From contig CM026395.1 of the NCBI GenBank assembly GCA_014843695.1, positions 46,443,270 through 46,507,269 of the forward strand: a DNA stretch of 64,000 nt, read 5' to 3'. Positions within the stretch are counted from its first letter, which is position 1, and each line of letters opens with the position of its first letter. Source of the stretch: Archivesica marissinica (Eukaryota > Mollusca > Bivalvia > Venerida > Vesicomyidae). Position numbers and translations under genes: made by a program. This document shows, one piece after another, positions 32,584 through 45,660 of this stretch. Under the pieces are notes generated by a model, which saw only the letters and a program-made list of their open reading frames with translations, was not told the origin of the DNA and made no database searches.

Positions 32584-32768
32584 TAGTGTTACAACATGCT
32601 GGACTGGTAATCCAGGGATCGCAGGTTAGATCCCCCGTCTGACCATAAGAGCCTCTGGAATGGGTCTCTGTCTGTATCATTGCACTATCCTCCAAAAATC
32701 TAAAATGACTAATCTCTTCATGAGGCCCGGTTGCCCGTATGTACGACGATAAATAAACGTTAAAACAA
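32583..32768 (+). mobile_element. SINE family B copy, internally deleted
   Basis: Head ACTGGTAATCCAGGGATCGC, then a jump from the B box to GGAATGGGTCTCTGTCTGTA, and the ACGATAAATAAACGTTAAAA tail. The central GATGGGACG block is missing. Confidence 0.88.
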
Positions 32769-33088
32769 CTTCAGCTTCCGATAATGGCGGTTCTCAAATT
32801 TATGTAAACAAACGAAAGTGTTGAAATGTGATAAAACTGCCGATTGGGGGACACAGACTTCGTAAGATATGATGATATGAAGTTATAGACTCATAATTTC
32901 GACTTGTAATTGTTGAAAAACTTCGGAAATGTAATTGAACAATTGAACATTTTATTGCACCTTTATTGTACCTGATAGTTTTTCGCAGTGAATTTCATGA
33001 AAGTCGTGTATACGACCTCCCCCGTATAATTCAATATAAAACTACACTGAGCATAAAAAATTTGTAACCAAATTAATCAACCTTCAAA

Positions 33089-34031
33089 ATGAGCAAATAT
33101 AACTCTGTATGTGCAACACCTTCATCGGAAAGTAAGAAGAGAGAATTATCATCACCACTTGAAAGTTCTGATTTGAAGAAATCTAAGACTCACGAAACAC
33201 ATTTTGTTCTTTCAAGTGAGGATATTCTCGCGATTAGCACTGCTCTAAAAGGCACATTTGGCGACGAACTTAGATCGGAACATGAGATTCAAGTACAGGC
33301 TATAATTGACGGGGTCTAGAATCTGGTCTAGAGCTGGTCTAGAATCAAAAATCCACGACCTGCAAAATGAAAATGAAAACCTTCGCAAACGTGTTGTTAA
33401 GTTAGAACTCGATGCTGACAATGCTGAACAATACAGCAGGAGAACTTGTTTGCGCATTAGTGGGGTGTCAGAGGTGGGCCTGGACTTAGTGTCAGAGGGC
33501 ATGAAAGGAAAGCCCTATGAAACTGACAAAGGTGATGAAATCTAATCCGTGAATGGTGATGATGAACCCAAACCGGATGGCAAAACTGATTGTAAAATCG
33601 ACACAAGGGAGGCAACTGGCAGTACAATCCTCCAACTTGCTATTGCCATGGAGGCTAATATATCCCCGACAGATATTGACCGTTCCCATCGTATTGGCCC
33701 TACAAAACCCGGAAAGCCACGTGACATCATTGTTAAATTTACGTCATATAGAGCAAGAAACAACTTCTACCGGTCGAGATTTGGCCTAAAGCCTAATGGG
33801 TACCCAGGTGTATTCGTGAATGAGGACTTGACAAGATCACGCCCAACCTTATTCAATCAGGCGAGACAACTCTTCAAAGGTCGGTATCTCTTGGGCGCCT
33901 GGACCTATGACGGTTACATCATGGTGAAGGACGCTGGCCGAAAGATTCACCGTGTTGCAACCGAGGCTGACCTGATGAAATTGAAAAGCAGTATGCCAAT
34001 TCCTTTTGAACTAGCGACAGCGGCAAATTGA
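33089..34031 (+). pseudogene. Non-LTR retrotransposon ORF1-like nucleic-acid-binding protein, broken
   Basis: Three pieces lie in order. 33089-33319 encodes a Ser/Lys-rich N-terminus (SSLESSDLKKSK-like). A frameshift then lies around a triplicated GGTCTAGA near 33314-33342. From there the next frame holds a coiled coil (LQNENENLRKRVVKLEL) and AEQYSRRTCLRISGV. An in-frame TAA at 33543-33545 is followed in the same frame by DIDRSHRIGPTKPGKPRDII, VFVNEDLTRSRPTLF and AWTYDGYIMVKD, ending at 34031. Coiled coil followed by an RRM-like domain with RSHRIG is the usual layout of LINE ORF1 proteins in invertebrates. No ORF2 follows, so this is an orphan fragment. Confidence 0.75.
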
Positions 34032-34420
34032 ATATGTAGACTTCAACAATAATTGTGTGGCAACGTAACTTTGGTGAACAGTATAGTGATACTAGTTTTA
34101 CATAAATACTGACTGACTAGATTGATAAAGTTTAATCCGGAGTGGCTGATCACTGATTTATACGTAGTACAATTAATTATTCAGGTGTGAAATGACTGAA
34201 TGGAGATTTTCTTGTATTGTGTAGTAGACACATTTATAGATTGAAATAATAGTTCAGCATATACTTCATGAACTTATTTTAGTAACATATTAAAGTTGTA
34301 GGATTCTTCAAGATACCAAATCGTAACCATTGCAATAATTGTTGAAGTCATTTTCTTTTGAAGTCAATTGTTATTTAGTAATGCCCTCGCTGTATGTTCA
34401 TTGTACCGTCTTCTAGTAAG
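34032..34420. other. Non-genic stretch after the ORF1 fragment
   Basis: AT-rich sequence with no reading frame, RNA gene or recognised repeat. It may be LINE 3' sequence. Confidence 0.4.
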
Positions 34421-34424
34421 TATA

Positions 34425-34590
34425 GGATATAAGCCGAATAACGTTCTAGTATGTATAATACTGGGCTGTGTGAGCCGCGTAGCGCCGAACACTACCAATA
34501 ATATACATATAGGGTCCGTTTGATGCTTATATCTTACTTAATATAATACTCTGGCATATTGAAAGTAGTCCAATATTAATAATAATATAC
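34425..34590. mobile_element. Foldback repeat family G copy
   Basis: GGATATAAGCCGAATAACG, a GCCGCGTAGCGCCG centre, GGTCCGTTTGATGCTTATAT and AATATAATACTCTGGC match, in order, the copy at 46500-46830. Confidence 0.65.
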
Positions 34591-35149
34591 GACAAGTACA
34601 AAGGTAAGACGTCATGTCAGTGTTCTAATAGCAGTTATCATTCAACATAATCAATACATGTATACCTACATGTAAATTGTACGCTACCGTACTTATCCTG
34701 ATAATCACTTATTTACTATGCCAGGAAACATTTCAATTCACAAAAGTAGAGCTGCTAAATATCTGGGTTCAGTGGTGTTTAAGGACTTATGGGAGTTTAT
34801 ATAAGTACAACTAGTACCTTAGTCTTGATTCTAAGACTTGATTACTCTCCCGCAAATGATAGGCATATAATTTGTCAAGTCTTTAACTCTAATAATATAT
34901 ATCTTGGCATTTCATTTTAAATGCTTTTCTCTGGTTTATTTTGTTACAAATATGTGTCTGCCTTCTGTAAATACTCGGATGTGTACATAGGGTTCAAATA
35001 TGTGTTGTTGCATGTAAATACCTTACCAAGTAGGACTGTTTTTAACTTATGGACTACCTGTACATTTAAAGTACTTTACCTGAAGTTTTCAGACATTTTA
35101 CTGATATCTTCTCAAATTGCTACATGTAAATACCTACCAAGTAGGATGT

Positions 35150-35640
35150 GGGTGAAGTTAGCAGTGAGCAGTGTACTGCCAGTGTAATGCTGTACTGCTG
35201 GCAGTGAGCAGTGTACTGCTGTACTGCTAGCAGTGGGTAGTGTAATCCAGCAGTGAGTGGTGTATTGTAGTAGTGAATGAAGTGCAAATGCAAATTTTCG
35301 AAACAAATAATAAAAATAATAATAATATTTTTTATCTTTTTCCGTACTTGCTGCTTTTCTGGCAGTGAGCAGTGGGGAATGTACGAGTAGTGTATTCCAG
35401 CAGTGGGTAGTGTAATCCAGCAGTGAGTGGCGTATTCTAGTAGTGTATGATGTGCAAATACAAATTTTCGAAACAAATAATAAAAATAATAATAATATTT
35501 TTTATCTTTTTCCGTACTTGCTGCTTTTCTGGCAGTGAGCAGTGGGGAATGTACGAGTAGTGTATTCCAGCAGTGGGTAGTGTGTAATGCAGCAGTGAGT
35601 GGTGAATTGTAGTAGTGAATGATGTGCAAATGCCAAATTT
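35150..35640. repeat. CAG/GTG-rich tandem duplication (about 170-bp unit) with nested GCAGTG motifs
   Basis: The block from CGAAACAAATAATAAAAATA through TTTTTCCGTACTTGCTGCTT to the next CAAATTTTCGAAAC is repeated twice. Each holds many GCAGTGAGCAGTG-type short repeats. A G9 run follows at about 35643. Confidence 0.85.
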
Positions 35641-36914
35641 CGGGGGGGGGATAATAATAAAAAAATAATATTTTTTAAAATTATTTTTATTAAAAAGAAT
35701 TTCGATTTTTTTCTCGAAAATTGTTTACGGGTAGGTTGGGTAACCGGAAACAGGCAAATATACTTTACTTCAGCGATGAGTGCTGTGATTTAGCGATGAG
35801 CAGCTCATTCCAGTTCTGTAGTGCTGTGCTGTGATGGGATGTCATGATTTATGTATAATGTATAATATATATATTTGGTTTTGAACCCGCCACAACTAAT
35901 CCCGATACCAAGCGTCAGTGATATCGCCCGCTTCCGCAGAAAGATGACGTATGCATGTCTGTATGCTGGGGTGCTTATGTGATCATTTGGACAAAGACAA
36001 TTAGCACCATCTTCCACTGAAGCACGCGATTGTTTTGTTTTGTTTTTCAATAATAAATTATTACAATAAAAAGTAAATTTTTAAATATTTTCCACAAACG
36101 AAGCTGAGTTTGTGAAATTATCATTTGTAAATTGCCTCCCTTTAAGGATACTTTTTATGTAACTATGCAATGTGTCACAGCATGACACGAGGGATAGCTT
36201 CTCTCAAGGTCACGGATACCAGAATCAAGTGTATGCACAAAGACTTCGCAAATTTACAACATTTAATATACATTAGCACTTCCAACAATAATCAATAATC
36301 TGAAGCGTATGTGTGTCCGTAGTTGCACCTTTCACCGATGGTGGCTGAACTTCAGAATGTTGTTCTAGATGCGGCCTGTAGCGCCGTTAACTTCATATGA
36401 CAGTTACTATGCCTACTGCCTCGGCTCTCAGTGTATGCTATAATGCACCTTATAATTGAAGATATTTGGCAAGTATTGCCCTCACTGTGCTATAATGCAC
36501 CTATAAATTTATACTGGCACGTATGGCCACCACATTGATAGTTCACTAGATTTACAATGCACAAGTGTATAATGATCACCCGCGACTTGCTGACACGCTC
36601 CAGTTTATGGAGGCAACCAGCTTACGCAGGCAGACTCTCCCAGTCGGCATGTGTCCCAGCTCTTCTAAGCTCTAGTCGAACAAGATACCACTGAGCTATT
36701 CATCCCACTGCTCCTGATTCAGGTGTGAAGCGACTACAACAATAACAAATATCATACCATCGTCCTACATGTACTAGAGACCCAAATCAGCCCGTATTAT
36801 AAACTTGTATCATACTATTGTTGTACCACAAACAGGACAAGAGTTACCCTTATCCTTGTATAATATATACACACACGTCTATCTTTCCATATGACGTCGG
36901 TACACATGGTGGTC
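35641..36914. other. Non-genic stretch with a SINE-like head
   Basis: Around 36600-36712 the minus strand reads GGGATGAATAGCTCAGTGGT, a tRNA-like A box, so a diverged SINE is probable. The remainder shows nothing recognisable. Confidence 0.4.
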
Positions 36915-37405
36915 TTCATGGTCTAAATATACAACGACTCAGTATCAATCATGACCTCATATGGTCTAACTATGCCACGACTCAGTACCAATCATGACCT
37001 CGTATGGTCTAACTATACACATACTTAGAACCACTCATGACCTCATATGGTCCAACTATACACCGACTGAGAACCACTCATGACCTTATATGGTCTAACC
37101 ATACACAGACTGAGAACCACTCATGACCTTCACGGTCTAAACATATACATACTGAAAACCACACATGACCTTCACGGTCTAAACATATACATACTGAAAA
37201 CCACACATGACCTTCACGGTCTAAACATATACAGACTGAAAACCACACATGACCTTCACGGTCTAAACATATACAGACTGAAAACCACACATGACCTTCA
37301 CGGTCTAAACATATACAGACTGAAAACCACACATGACCTTCACGGTCTAAACATATACAGACTGAAAACCACACATGACCTTCACGGTCTAAACATATAC
37401 AGACT
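36915..37405. repeat. 42-bp tandem repeat with graded decay, about 11 copies
   Basis: The unit is ATACAGACTGAAAACCACAC plus ATGACCTTCACGGTCTAAAC AT. The right-hand copies are nearly identical; those at 36915-37080 diverge step by step. The 14-residue periodic frames on both strands are not genes. Confidence 0.93.
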
Positions 37406-37644
37406 CGATCGAAAGTGTTCCTATTACACCGCTCCTGCACTTTGAGCGTACATGACACCCATTTCAGACAACAGCATATAACAACTCTGTCATCATCATC
37501 ATCATATTTAGTAATCGCATCACTCTGTCTAGAGTATACTCGCGATAGAGATTAAAAGTATGCGCAGCTGGGGAGGTGGATTTGTACATTTAAAAGTCTG
37601 TTTATGTATAATATTTAAAAACAGGTTAAAAACGAGTGTGCCAT

Positions 37645-38722
37645 TTACAGGTTATGTATGCCAGCCATGGTGGTCTTGAAGCCCTCTGGGGTGGACTGGT
37701 TCACGGCGTGTTGAGGCAATCGGTTCCAGATGGTGACCGTGGCAGGAAAGAAGCTGTGATGATAAGTAGACTTAGCACAGGAGGTACATGTATGTGTGTA
37801 CTGTTGATTGTGATACCTGGAATATCTAGATTGTCGGAGTGGTGGTTCAGGGTTGATGTTGACGAGCTCATGCTTGATTTTATATAACATAGTAGCCCTG
37901 GCTACGTTTCGTCTGTGCTGTAGAGTGTTCCACTGGAGGTCTTTGAGCATGGTAGTGACGGAGCTTGTTCGCTGATAGTCATGTTTGACGAATCTGGCTG
38001 CTTTCCGTTGTATCATCTCCAGCTTGTAGGGTCTTGATGTAGGGGGACCAAACAGTTGAGGCGTACTATACGATGGGTCGGACATATGTCTTGTAAGCTG
38101 TCGCTTTGGCATTAGGTGGGCTTAAACCGATGAGTCTGCGGATAAAGGACATGTAGGCATTTGGATTCATTGTGATATTGTCAATGTGCGATTTCCAGGA
38201 GAGATCGGGTGTGATGGATACTCCGAGGTATTTGGCTGCGTCAGTAGGTTTTAATGGTGTGTTTTGGATGTTGTAAGTAGATATGACTGGTTTCCGTTTG
38301 TTAGTTACATGGAATACTTCGCATTTGTCAGGGTTAAGTGCCATTTGCCACTCCCATCCCATTCTTGAAGGTGGTCAACCATTGTTGTGTGCGACATTGT
38401 AGGAAATCTGTTATCCAGGAGTGGATACTGCCCGAACTCCGTAGTGGTCGAGCTTCTGTAGCAGACGGCTGTGGTTAACTTTATCAAAGGCATTAGTGAC
38501 GGTAGTTAGAGGGTGTAGATCTGTTGCCCTTCTTAAAGATAGGAGAGACGAAGGCAGTTTTCCAGTCGGATGGTATTTGACCCTTGTCAACGGATAGTTG
38601 GAAACACTTTGTGAGTCCTGGGGTAAGTTCAGCAGCCGCAAGCATCAGGAGTCTTGTAGAGATAGTGTCCGGACCGGCAGCCTTGTGTGGCTTGACAGGG
38701 TGTCCCAGCAATATATTCAACT
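37645..38722 (-). pseudogene. CR1/Jockey-type non-LTR reverse transcriptase, internally deleted
   Basis: Read on the minus strand, pieces in several frames follow the order of a LINE polymerase: KAAGPDTISTRLL and PSDWKTAFVSPIFKKGN (38700-38530), a jump to NAFDKVNHSRLLQKLDHYGV (about 38495-38435), then NPDKCEVFHVTNKRKPV and AAKYLGVSITPDLSWKSHI (38340-38190), RRLIGLSPP, and the C-terminal MIQRKAARFVKHDYQ, ATVTIWNRLPQ (to a stop at 37645). The catalytic FADD/YADD segment and the GVPQG segment are deleted. At least two frame changes occur. It is a dead copy. Confidence 0.85.
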
Positions 38723-38869
38723 ATTGAGTCAATTGTAGTTAATTATTATGTATGTGTCTCTTTAGTAGACGAGTATGCACTTTAGATACTCATGAGTGTA
38801 AATCACTAGAACCACCTTGGATAATAATTTAATACAGCAATGTTCTGGTAGTACTGGAATAACTGAACT

Positions 38870-40950
38870 GAATCTTTATTTCCTCCTCTCGGGAGATTCA
38901 CATATATATTGACATTACATTAACAATTACATTTACAACACATTACATATAAAACAATTATTATAACTTATGAATAACATAAATAGCATACATATAAGTA
39001 ATGCACAGACGTTATATATCTATATCACTTTCAATTGTATAGTAACGAATTCCCCCTCCGTGTAGTCAACATGACTCTTCAAAGTAAATAATATGTGTAA
39101 TTATTTAGCGACTATGATTAAGCAGTCTATAATGTAGTCATACGAAATTTCTAAGAACTTTTGAGTTACTTTCGATACTGTAGTTTGGGTCATTATCTGA
39201 CATCCCGCCTAACAATTTAATAGTATATGTTTTTTCACTCAGTAGTCTTAAACTTGTTGTAAAATCAATATCAAAATTCGATGACAAAGCTGCATGGTAT
39301 TCGTCTCGCCTTATAGCGTTAATTGAACAATGCGATAGTACATGTGATAGGTAATCGCCATAGATACTGCCACATCTATCACATAGTTCATTTTCAATGT
39401 GTGGACCTCGCCCAGATGCCTGCAATAATTTCGTTTTTAATTTTGTTTGTAACACCTTTACCAATGATGTAGACGATAGTTGTTCTAATGTCAGTCTGTA
39501 GGTGTTTAAAATAATCAAACTCGGAGTCGGCTTCCAAGCGTCCCCTCCATAGAGCAGATTCACTAGCAGTTATTGTATCAATGACTTTCTTTTTCCAGGC
39601 GTATTTTGATGGAATTATATGATAGGTAAAGTAGTCGTTTATAATATATTGAAGGTCGTATTTAGTCAAAATGTTACATATATCTGGAATATAACCAGTA
39701 CGAACAGAGGACTTATCTTCTATGTATAACAGGTATTTTCGAACGAAAATACTGTTTGAAACAGACATACAGGGTAAGGATAGGATTTTGTACAAGAACA
39801 TCAGTTTGTGTTTTTCTACCTCGGATGATAACCTATATAGTCCAAGCATAGACTCGCAAATATCAGATCGTGTTAATACCGGAAACACCTGGATCTTTTT
39901 AACGATGAAATGCTGTAGCCGATTAATTATGCCTATATCCGTGTCAGTCATTCCGTACCATAACTCTGACCCGTAGAGTGCAATTGGGATTATAACTTTC
40001 TTGTATATACTTGTGGCTGTCTCAGGTTTGATCCCTTGCGGATGAAGTCCGAGACCCGACATTGCGTAAAACGCGTTCTTTGCTTTTTGACAGCGCTCTT
40101 CAATGCGTTTATTAACTTTCATATTATCATCTTGTCGTATTCCAAGGTGTTTCGTACTTTTGACTTGTTCTAGTATTATATCGCCGTAATATATACACAC
40201 AGGTGCATGCGTTCGTTTTTTTGTGTAAATAATAATATTTGATTTAGTGGCACTGATGTCAAAATACCATATTGTGGCATAGTGGTACACAATATCCACC
40301 AAATTTTGAAGACCGGCCGGTGATATTGCAATCAGCGAGATATCGTCTGCGAAAGTGGGGCTCCCAGAATCTTTGGAAAGGACACATGCTCCTGACTGAT
40401 TGCTTTGTAACAGGTTGAGCAATTCGTCTACGTAGACTAGATAAAACAGAGTTGAAAGAACCCCACCCTGATGGACACCACGTTCAACAATGACCGGAAG
40501 TGACGTCATCGACTGAAGACGAATGACGCATTGGAGGTCGCTGTAAGAGTTAATTAGCAATCTCAGAGTTTTGCCTGTAACGCCCAATTCACCTAATTTG
40601 AAAAATAGACCGTCATGCCATACGACGTCGAACGCACCCTTTATATCTAGATATGCTGTCAGACTGCCGATCCATTTGGAATAGGATTGTTTCCTGTAAA
40701 TTAAATGCAACGATGCAACTAAAGCCTTTCTGAAAGCCCTGCTGTTGCTGAGAGGGGAATGTTGGTGATCTTATCTTAAGATATTCTGTTAAACGTTCCA
40801 GTAATACCTTTTCGAAAAGCTTATTCAAGCAGGTTAGAAGAGATATTGGCCTATAGCTGTTAGGATCATACTTGCTTTTGCCATTGCCTTTGTATATTGG
40901 GATGATTATACTAGTTTTCCACTTGCTAGGGATAGTTTCACTAGAAATAA
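38870..40950 (-). pseudogene. Second non-LTR reverse transcriptase, long but 5'-truncated and frameshifted
   Basis: The minus strand encodes, from about 40945, PSKWKTSIIIPIYKGNGKSK and NSYRPISLLTCLNKLFEKVL, then after a frame change near 40710 a 438-codon frame: TAYLDIKGAFDVVWHDGLFF, ERGVHQGGVLSTLF, SPTFADDISLIA (catalytic box present), STKHLGI and ALYGSELWYGM. A further frame change near 39500 leads to a C-terminal knuckle with CDRCG...DYLSHVLSHC. The fingers start and any endonuclease are absent. From 39137 to about 38870 the sequence looks like the 3' UTR, with a reversed poly-A-like TTTATT. The LINE clade is not resolved by eye; it differs from the one at 37.6-38.7 kb. Confidence 0.85.
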
Positions 40951-41319
40951 TGGTTTAATAGTCATAACTAAAAGTATTTTAGTACATAACTTTGTAATGT
41001 TAATGTCTACAGTCGGTGCTGGAGGGATATGGGTACACACTACTTTATTGTATTGTGGTATGTCGATCACAGTAATATAGTGTAATGCGACATTGCACGT
41101 GTATCAAGGTATTCTCGTCACATAACCGTAGTAGAAATGGTAAACATATAGTTCTTGTGTGAGCGACAGTCGGAGATATGAAAACCCAACACACATTGAG
41201 ATTACAGCAGCCCTCATAGCCACATAAACATCTAGTTATGATAATTAGAGTCGATTTACGATTCCCCACTGCTGGAATACACTGGTGCCACAATGGTACT
41301 GAAATCGTTATACTTAAAT

Positions 41320-41425
41320 GTATGTATCGTCGCTTGGCAGTTTACCTAACAGCACCTTTCCTGTGCAGGCTCCAGCGGTAACCAGTACTTGGTGCACCAC
41401 CCTCTATAAGAAACTGCCATTTAAT
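41320..41425 (-). mobile_element. SINE family D fragment, minus strand
   Basis: CAGTTTACCTAACAGCACCT TTCCTG and GGTAACCAGTACTTGGTGCA are the reverse of the family D body. Confidence 0.75.
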
Positions 41426-41474
41426 TGTATGAAATGAACAATTTTAATTAATAAGAGTTTGTGTTATATAACTG

Positions 41475-41590
41475 TGTGATTCCAGATCTACTCGCCTCAA
41501 ACATTCCAATATGTTACATATTGGATAGTTTTAGCTTATATCCTATACTTCAAGAAACTGTTCATAAAACTTGGATAACTGTCTGTGTCG
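41475..41590. mobile_element. Foldback repeat family G fragment
   Basis: CATTCCAATATGTTACATAT and TAGCTTATATCCTATACTTC match the other G copies; the second arm is missing. Confidence 0.55.
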
Positions 41591-42145
41591 GTATTCATGT
41601 AAAAGATCAGGAAGTTGTTTGAATATGCATTGGTGTTGTGTATTAAAGTTGTTATTGATTTTCATTGCGCGTAATTAATATAAAATAATACATTTAGGTC
41701 GTTCGGATTGTACTAATTATACCACATGTGCAGTTGTACTCCTCGTGATTTAATTACATGCTATACAATTATATACTATACAATAATTGTATACTTATGT
41801 TGAAGCTGGTGTGTGGTTTTGTTGATCTTTTCCAATGTCTCGGAATATTATATATATGAAAGTAATGTTCAGGCGGTCAACAAAACCACACACCCTCCTA
41901 ATCTTAACTTTACAATTGTTTTATTGTATACCCATTAACACATTTACTTACTGACTCAATATCAATGCATCAGCAATGTGTATATGTCATTAATTTAACG
42001 GAATACCGATGTTGATGCCATACGTGACGTTGTTGTGTATTCAAAAATATTTACACGCAATAATTTCAGAAAAAGCAATATTGACTACACCACGACATCT
42101 CTTGTCAATTCAATTCATTATAATATTTTATTATTATTTATTATT

Positions 42146-43145
42146 NNNNNNNNNNNNNNNNNNNNNNNNNNNNNNNNNNNNNNNNNNNNNNNNNNNNNNN
42201 NNNNNNNNNNNNNNNNNNNNNNNNNNNNNNNNNNNNNNNNNNNNNNNNNNNNNNNNNNNNNNNNNNNNNNNNNNNNNNNNNNNNNNNNNNNNNNNNNNNN
42301 NNNNNNNNNNNNNNNNNNNNNNNNNNNNNNNNNNNNNNNNNNNNNNNNNNNNNNNNNNNNNNNNNNNNNNNNNNNNNNNNNNNNNNNNNNNNNNNNNNNN
42401 NNNNNNNNNNNNNNNNNNNNNNNNNNNNNNNNNNNNNNNNNNNNNNNNNNNNNNNNNNNNNNNNNNNNNNNNNNNNNNNNNNNNNNNNNNNNNNNNNNNN
42501 NNNNNNNNNNNNNNNNNNNNNNNNNNNNNNNNNNNNNNNNNNNNNNNNNNNNNNNNNNNNNNNNNNNNNNNNNNNNNNNNNNNNNNNNNNNNNNNNNNNN
42601 NNNNNNNNNNNNNNNNNNNNNNNNNNNNNNNNNNNNNNNNNNNNNNNNNNNNNNNNNNNNNNNNNNNNNNNNNNNNNNNNNNNNNNNNNNNNNNNNNNNN
42701 NNNNNNNNNNNNNNNNNNNNNNNNNNNNNNNNNNNNNNNNNNNNNNNNNNNNNNNNNNNNNNNNNNNNNNNNNNNNNNNNNNNNNNNNNNNNNNNNNNNN
42801 NNNNNNNNNNNNNNNNNNNNNNNNNNNNNNNNNNNNNNNNNNNNNNNNNNNNNNNNNNNNNNNNNNNNNNNNNNNNNNNNNNNNNNNNNNNNNNNNNNNN
42901 NNNNNNNNNNNNNNNNNNNNNNNNNNNNNNNNNNNNNNNNNNNNNNNNNNNNNNNNNNNNNNNNNNNNNNNNNNNNNNNNNNNNNNNNNNNNNNNNNNNN
43001 NNNNNNNNNNNNNNNNNNNNNNNNNNNNNNNNNNNNNNNNNNNNNNNNNNNNNNNNNNNNNNNNNNNNNNNNNNNNNNNNNNNNNNNNNNNNNNNNNNNN
43101 NNNNNNNNNNNNNNNNNNNNNNNNNNNNNNNNNNNNNNNNNNNNN
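42146..43145. other. Assembly gap of 1000 Ns
   Basis: It is exactly 1000 N characters directly before the 61-bp array, again suggesting an arbitrary placeholder in unresolved satellite. Confidence 0.99.
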
Positions 43146-45354
43146 GTGACCCTGTATATTAGAAAGATTGTCTAAACTATTCAGTAATTGGCTTAGTTCT
43201 ACAAATGTGACCCTGTATATTAGAAAGATTGTCTAAACTATTCAGTAATTGGCGACCCTGTATATTAGAAAGATTGTCTAAACTATTCAGTAATTGGCTT
43301 AGTTCTACAAATGTGACCCTGTATATTAGAAAGATTGTCTAAACTATTCAGTAATTGGCTTAGTTCTACAAATGTGACCCTGTATATTAGAAATATTGTC
43401 TAAACTATTCAGTAATTGGCTTAGTTCTACAAATGTGACCTGTATATTAGAAAGATTGTCTAAACTATTCAGTAATTGGCTTAGTTCTACAAATGTGACC
43501 CTGTATTTAGAAAGATTGTAAACTATTCAGTAATTGGCTTAGTTCTACAAATGTGACCTGTATATTAGAAAGATTGTCTAAACTATTCAGTAATTGGCTT
43601 AGTTCTACAAATGTGACCTGTATATTAGAAAGATTGTCTAAACTATTCAGTAATGGCTTAGTTCTACAAATGTGACCCTGTATATTAGAAAGATTGTCTA
43701 AACTATTCAGTAATTGGCTAGTTCTACAAATGTGACCCTGTATATTAGAAAGATTGTCTAAACTATTCAGTAATTGGCTTAGTTCTACAAATGTGACCCT
43801 GTATTAGAAAGATTGTCTAAACTATTCAGTAATTGGCTTAGTTCTACAAATGTGACCTGTATATTAGAAAGATTGTCTAAACTATTCAGTAATTGGCTTA
43901 GTTCTACAAATGTGACCCTGTATATTAGAAAGATTGTCTAAACTATTCAGTAATTGGCTTAGTTCTACAAATGTGACCCTGTATATTAGAAAGATTGTCT
44001 AAACTATTCAGTAATTGGCTTAGTTCTACAAATGTGACCCTGTATATTAGAAAGATTGTCTAAACTATTCAGTAATTGGCTTAGTTCTACAAATGTGACC
44101 CTGTATATTAGAAAGATTGTCTAAACTATTCAGTAATTGGCTTAGTTCTACAAATGTGACCCTGTATATTAGAAAGATTGTCTAAACTATTCAGTAATTG
44201 GCTTAGTTCTACAAATGTGACCCTGTATATTAGAAAGATTGTCTAAACTATTCAGTAATTGGCTTAGTTCTACAAATGTGACCCTGTATATTAGAAAGAT
44301 TGTCTAAACTATTCAGTAATTGGCTTAGTTCTACAAATGTGACCCTGTATATTAGAAAGATTGTCTAAACTATTCAGTAATTGGCTTAGTTCTACAAATG
44401 TGACCCTGTATATTAGAAAGATTGTCTAAACTATTCAGTAATTGGCTTAGTTCTACAAATGTGACCCTGTATATTAGAAAGATTGTCTAAACTATTCAGT
44501 AATTGGCTTAGTTCTACAAATGTGACCCTGTATATTAGAAAGATTGTCTAAACTATTCAGTAATTGGCTTAGTTCTACAAATGTGACCCTGTATATTAGA
44601 AAGATTGTCTAAACTATTCAGTAATTGGCTTAGTTCTACAAATGGACCCTGTATATAGAAAGATTGTCTAAACTATTCAGTAATTGGCTTAGTTCTACAA
44701 ATGTGACCCTGTATATTAGAAAGATTGTCTAAACTATTCAGTAATGGCTTAGTTCTACAAATGTGACCCTGTATATTAGAAAGATTGTCTAAATATTCAG
44801 TAATTGGCTTAGTTCTACAAATGTGACCCTGTATATTAGAAAGATTGTCTAAACTATTCAGTAATTGGCTTAGTTCTACAAATGTGACCCTGTATATTAG
44901 AAAGATTGTCTAAACTATTCAGTAATTGGCTTAGTTCTACAAATGTGACCCTGTATATTAGAAAGATTGTCAAACTATCAGTAATGGCTTAGTTCTACAA
45001 ATGACCCTGTATATTAGAAAGATTGTCTAAACTATTCAGTAATTGGCTTAGTTCTACAAATGTGACCCTGTATATTAGAAAGATTGTCTAAACTATTCAG
45101 TAATTGGCTTAGTTCTACAAATGTGACCCTGTATATTAGAAAGATTGTCTAAACTATTCAGTAATTGGCTTAGTTCTACAAATGTGACCCTGTATATTAG
45201 AAAGATTGTCTAAACTATTCAGTAATTGGCTTAGTTCTACAAATGTGACCCTGTATATTAGAAAGATTGTCTAAACTATTCAGTAATTGGCTTAGTTCTA
45301 CAAATGTGACCCTGTATATTAGAAAGATTGTCTAAACTATTCAGTAATTGGCTT
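43146..45354. repeat. 61-bp tandem repeat, about 36 copies
   Basis: The unit is GTGACCCTGTATATTAGAAA plus GATTGTCTAAACTATTCAGT plus AATTGGCTTAGTTCTACAAA T. Differences are mostly one-base losses in short runs (GACCC to GACC, AATTGG to AATGG), typical of uncorrected long-read error. The left end is in the gap and the right end abuts a LINE fragment. Confidence 0.97.
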
Positions 45355-45660
45355 AGGCCGGTACAGTTGATCGCAAGTTTTGAGTTCGAACATGGGAAGT
45401 GAGTCTGAATGACTCTTGCAGATAGACAGGTGCTAGGCCATTGAGTGTTTTAAACATTAAGAATGTTTTTTGAAAGTTAACCATTTCTGGCAAAGTCATC
45501 CAATTGAGATTTGAGAAAGGTTCGGAAGCATTTGGAGTGTAAAAATCTTTGTCAAGAATTAGTCTTGCAGCTCGTTTTTGGAATATAACAATTTTATCGT
45601 CTAAATATGGATTACAGTTCCCCCAAATTAGTACAACAGTAGTCAAGATGGGGTAAAATA
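45353..45660 (-). pseudogene. LINE reverse-transcriptase C-terminal fragment
   Basis: The minus-strand frame 45646-45353 reads LIWGNCNPYLDDKIVIFQKR AAR, then LNWMTLPEMVNFQKTFLMF and LNGLAPVYLQ. This is the conserved block downstream of the polymerase domain in L2/CR1-like LINEs. The catalytic part is absent, and the copy is cut at 45353 by the 61-bp array. Confidence 0.8.

Larger units (their letters stand above)
40951..42145. other. Non-genic stretch before the second gap
   Basis: It holds a SINE D fragment (41320-41425), a family G fragment (41475-41590) and an 18-bp perfect inverted repeat (41808-41825 with 41877-41894). No gene is seen. Confidence 0.5.

Noticed and set aside
35805..36050. 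Minus-strand frame with Cys-containing NCLCPNDH
   Set aside because: No family resemblance, splice support or paralogue in the window.
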